Shown one piece after another: positions 35,090 to 36,439 of a stretch of DNA of 36,439 bases; positions within the stretch are counted from its first letter, which is position 1; each line of letters starts with the position of its first letter. Source of the DNA: Clostridiales bacterium (lineage in GTDB: Bacteria > Bacillota > Clostridia > Lachnospirales > Lachnospiraceae); the NCBI GenBank assembly GCA_012518935.1, contig JAAYRE010000105.1, forward strand, positions 1 to 36,439, written 5' to 3'. Under the pieces are notes generated by a model. It was given only the letters and a program-made list of their open reading frames with translations. It was not told the DNA's origin and did no database searches. A program made the position numbers and the translations under genes.

Positions 35090-35671
35090 TCAATTTTGTT
35101 TTAGTAATATTAAAAGTTCATTCGAAAATGCAATTAATTCAGTTGCCGCTATATATGTATCCTCTCCCTCAATAAAATTATCGTTAGAAAATGATAGCAT
35201 CGAAATATGACACCCATTGTAATTGAAGCCATTTGTAGCAATTTGTACTTTAGGATAATCACTACTATAATATTCTTTATATTCACCTTCTTTCTTATTA
35301 AAATAGTCTGGTTCATAACTGTAACTCGATGTCCATTCATTAGTTTCAGTATCGTTATATTTTGAAGTGCTTATAGACATAAGAATAATAGAATTTTTAG
35401 TTGCGTTTTTATAAATAAACATTTTTTGACGTCCAATTAAGTCTGTTTCTGTGGCATTCATTGGCAAAGCTAGAAAAAAATTTTTGTCTCTAAGTAATTC
35501 AGTATAACCAGACATACTAAATTTAGTTTTTACTTTTTCCACCAACTCTAAATAATTATCATAATTTTGTTTAATATTATCTTCTTTATTGTTATTATGT
35601 ATAAAGTAAAAAACATTAATAGACAATGATAATATTAGTAGTAAAGATATGGTAGCTAATATTTTTTTCAT
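35090..35671 (-). CDS. Membrane-anchored extracytoplasmic protein of unknown function
   Basis: 193 residues: a basic N-terminus and one hydrophobic helix ('ILATISLLLILSLSINVFYFI', about 4-24) without a clear lipobox or cleavage site, so an uncleaved anchor is likely. A polar domain outside the membrane follows, rich in Asn, Tyr and Ser. Fragments such as 'FFLALPMNATETDLIGRQKMFIYKNATKNSIILMSIS' (key points F-F-L-A-L-P and I-I-L-M-S-I-S) give no family match that I recognise. The ATG follows AAAGGAG at a rather long spacing. Its stop runs directly into the ribosome site of the next gene, so the two form one unit. Lys/Asn/Ile-rich composition hints at an accessory gene. Confidence 0.78.
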   Translation of the reverse strand: MKKILATISLLLILSLSINVFYFIHNNNKEDNIKQNYDNYLELVEKVKTKFSMSGYTELLRDKNFFLALPMNATETDLIGRQKMFIYKNATKNSIILMSISTSKYNDTETNEWTSSYSYEPDYFNKKEGEYKEYYSSDYPKVQIATNGFNYNGCHISMLSFSNDNFIEGEDTYIAATELIAFSNELLILLKQN

Positions 35672-35982
35672 AAATAACGGTTACTCCTTTCTTTCAATCT
35701 ATTATTTACTTATATTAACATAAAAGCCAACATCTTGTATAGCATAAATTTACATTTATTTATTTAATCTGTTATTTGAAAATACATTATTTAAATTCTT
35801 GAATTTCTTCGCACCCCCTAAAATAGCTTCTATAATGTTAAAATAAAGTACATTTTGTTGTACTTAATCTGTGATAAAACTATAAGATAGTATACAAAAA
35901 GAGGGCTGTCCAACAAATCTCTTCCTTCGACAACCCTTCTATATGATTTATATAGCTCTATATTCATGAATCAAAAAAACAT
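35672..35982. other. 311-bp AT-rich intergenic region
   Basis: It holds the SASP-gene terminator (35894-35942) and a perfect small inverted repeat AAGTACA-TTTTGT-TGTACTT (35846-35865). The leader of the membrane-protein gene must start here, but no convincing minus-strand promoter was found. A + strand TTGTAC-N17-TATAAG (35858-35886) resembles a promoter but points antisense into the SASP gene. Confidence 0.45.
35894..35942 (-). terminator. Terminator of the SASP gene
   Basis: Minus strand AAGGGTTGTC (to 35930) pairs imperfectly with GACAGCCCTCTT (35910-35899) and is followed by TTTTTG, about 40 bases after the stop. Confidence 0.6.
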
Positions 35983-36207
35983 CTATTCCGCATCGATTTG
36001 CTTATTCTCTTCGCTTTGCTTTTTTAACTCTCTCTTTCTTTTGGTGATTATTCCACCTATTCTTCCCGATTCCTTTGCAGTTAGTGATTTCCACCCTGTA
36101 GAAAGAACCTTATCAAGGTACCCCAGCTCACTGGCTATCTCATACTTCATTTCCTCCTCAGGTTTTAGATTGTTCAAGTCAATTTTCTTTTCCGTTTTCT
36201 TTGTCAT
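35983..36207 (-). CDS. Alpha/beta-type small acid-soluble spore protein (divergent)
   Basis: A 74-residue protein whose core matches the SASP alpha/beta pattern: 'KYEIASELGYLDKV' (about 21-34) and 'WKSLTAKESGRIGGIITKRKREL' (key points L-T-A-K-E-S-G-R-I-G-G, residues 42-52). These proteins coat spore DNA against UV and chemicals and are degraded at germination by GPR near the E-I-A-S-E site. It is more basic and has a longer charged tail than major SASPs, so it may be a minor one. ATG follows AAAGGGTG. Its presence says the organism forms endospores. Upstream are a sigma-A-like promoter and a hairpin that overlaps the ribosome site. Confidence 0.78.
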   Translation of the reverse strand: MTKKTEKKIDLNNLKPEEEMKYEIASELGYLDKVLSTGWKSLTAKESGRIGGIITKRKRELKKQSEENKQIDAE

Positions 36208-36210
36208 CCT

Positions 36211-36247
36211 GTTACACCCTTTCTTTTATACTTTTCTAGAGTGTAAC
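36211..36247 (-). promoter_or_regulatory. Leader hairpin overlapping the SASP ribosome site
   Basis: GTTACAC and GTGTAAC (36211-36217 and 36241-36247) form a 7-bp inverted repeat in the SASP leader. The ATG-proximal arm overlaps the GGGTG ribosome site, so the hairpin could limit translation. Inference from sequence only. Confidence 0.4.
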
Positions 36248-36295
36248 CATCTGGCTCAGAAATATTCTAGAATTCAATATGGTAATGGGAGAATC

Positions 36296-36324
36296 ATCAT
36301 ATTATTTAACAATGTAAATGTCAA
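36296..36324 (-). promoter_or_regulatory. Sigma-A-like promoter upstream of the SASP gene
   Basis: Minus strand TTGACA (36324-36319), 17 bases, TATGAT (36301-36296), placing a start about 80 bases before the SASP ATG. SASP genes normally use forespore sigma-G, for which no clean match was found here. Confidence 0.5.
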
Positions 36325-36375
36325 TATTAATCTCCTCAAAAAGTGGAATATAATAATGTACATTTTTTAGCCTAA

Positions 36376-36438
36376 TCAGTCACTCATATCCCCTTCCAAT
36401 ACATACTGTTTTTCTTTAAGTCTGTAGGAAGGACCTTT
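36376..36438 (-). CDS. C-terminal end of an unidentified gene (5' part outside window)
   Basis: The minus-strand frame is open from the window edge to TGA at 36378-36376 and reads KGPSYRLKEKQYVLEGDMSD. Codon use and composition look like genuine protein, and the stop is followed by an intergenic stretch with the SASP promoter. Too short to assign to a family. Confidence 0.45.
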   Translation of the reverse strand, partial: KGPSYRLKEKQYVLEGDMSD

Positions 36439-36439
36439 A

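Noticed and set aside
35858-35886. TTGTAC-N17-TATAAG on the + strand
   Set aside because: Promoter-like, but it points antisense into the SASP gene with no + gene downstream; such matches are common by chance in DNA this AT-rich.
36255-36345. 16-codon TTG-started frame after GAGGAG upstream of the SASP gene
   Set aside because: It coincides with the promoter TTGACA itself and is too short to support.
35966-36370. 134-codon + frame across the SASP gene
   Set aside because: It is the antisense of a recognisable SASP gene and runs through its promoter and leader.

Overview
The window is AT-rich, gene-dense chromosomal DNA from a spore-forming Clostridia bacterium, most likely a plant-fibre-degrading member of the Lachnospiraceae. 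The support is: AGGAG-type ribosome sites with frequent TTG starts, a T-box in front of valS, a single-chain 1261-residue PurL of the clostridial kind, a small acid-soluble spore protein, an intracellular GH8 oligoxylanase, a GH94 phosphorylase and a divergent xylB/xylR pair. No rRNA, tRNA, IS element, prophage or CRISPR array was seen.

Layout. 1-1.8 kb (+): the 3' part of ku, overlapped by a stand-alone ATP-dependent ligase gene (two-protein end joining), then a broken GH43 fragment. 1.8-5.6 kb (-): purL, divergent from a LysR regulator (5.76-6.64 kb, +). 6.8-10.1 kb (-): mgsA and valS, the latter behind a consensus promoter and a complete T-box leader. 10.5-17.4 kb (-): a tight four-gene operon of poorly characterised proteins: a 1183-aa beta-sandwich plus helical-repeat scaffold (DUF5717-like), a divergent Hsp70/actin-fold protein (DUF5716-like), a TPR-like protein and a two-TM coiled-coil protein. 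This is the best candidate for an undescribed system. It is divergent from a small DUF2164 gene. 17.9-24.1 kb (-): putP, dut, purF and a fused GT2/CDP-glycerol-phosphotransferase gene. 24.4-28.0 kb (-): GH94 phosphorylase and the GH8 exo-oligoxylanase Rex. 28.2-30.7 kb (-): Hsp33, a methyltransferase and an alkyladenine DNA glycosylase. 30.9-33.8 kb: xylB (-) and a ROK/XylR regulator (+) sharing a promoter region with a large inverted repeat. 33.8-36.4 kb: an accessory stretch with a gene remnant, a two-gene secreted-protein unit (one member frameshifted at a poly-A tract), an SASP gene and the tail of another gene.

How the genes fit together. Rex trims imported xylo-oligosaccharides from the reducing end, GH94 phosphorolyses beta-linked disaccharides without spending ATP, and XylB phosphorylates xylulose under XylR control: an intracellular hemicellulose and cellulose route. 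MgsA is a bypass for excess triose phosphate. PurL and PurF belong to purine synthesis but sit apart. Ku/ligase, the alkyladenine glycosylase and dUTPase are DNA-maintenance functions. The two most checkable oddities are a Ser in place of the expected catalytic Cys of the PurL glutaminase domain, and the poly-A frameshift that separates a secreted protein from its signal-peptide start.
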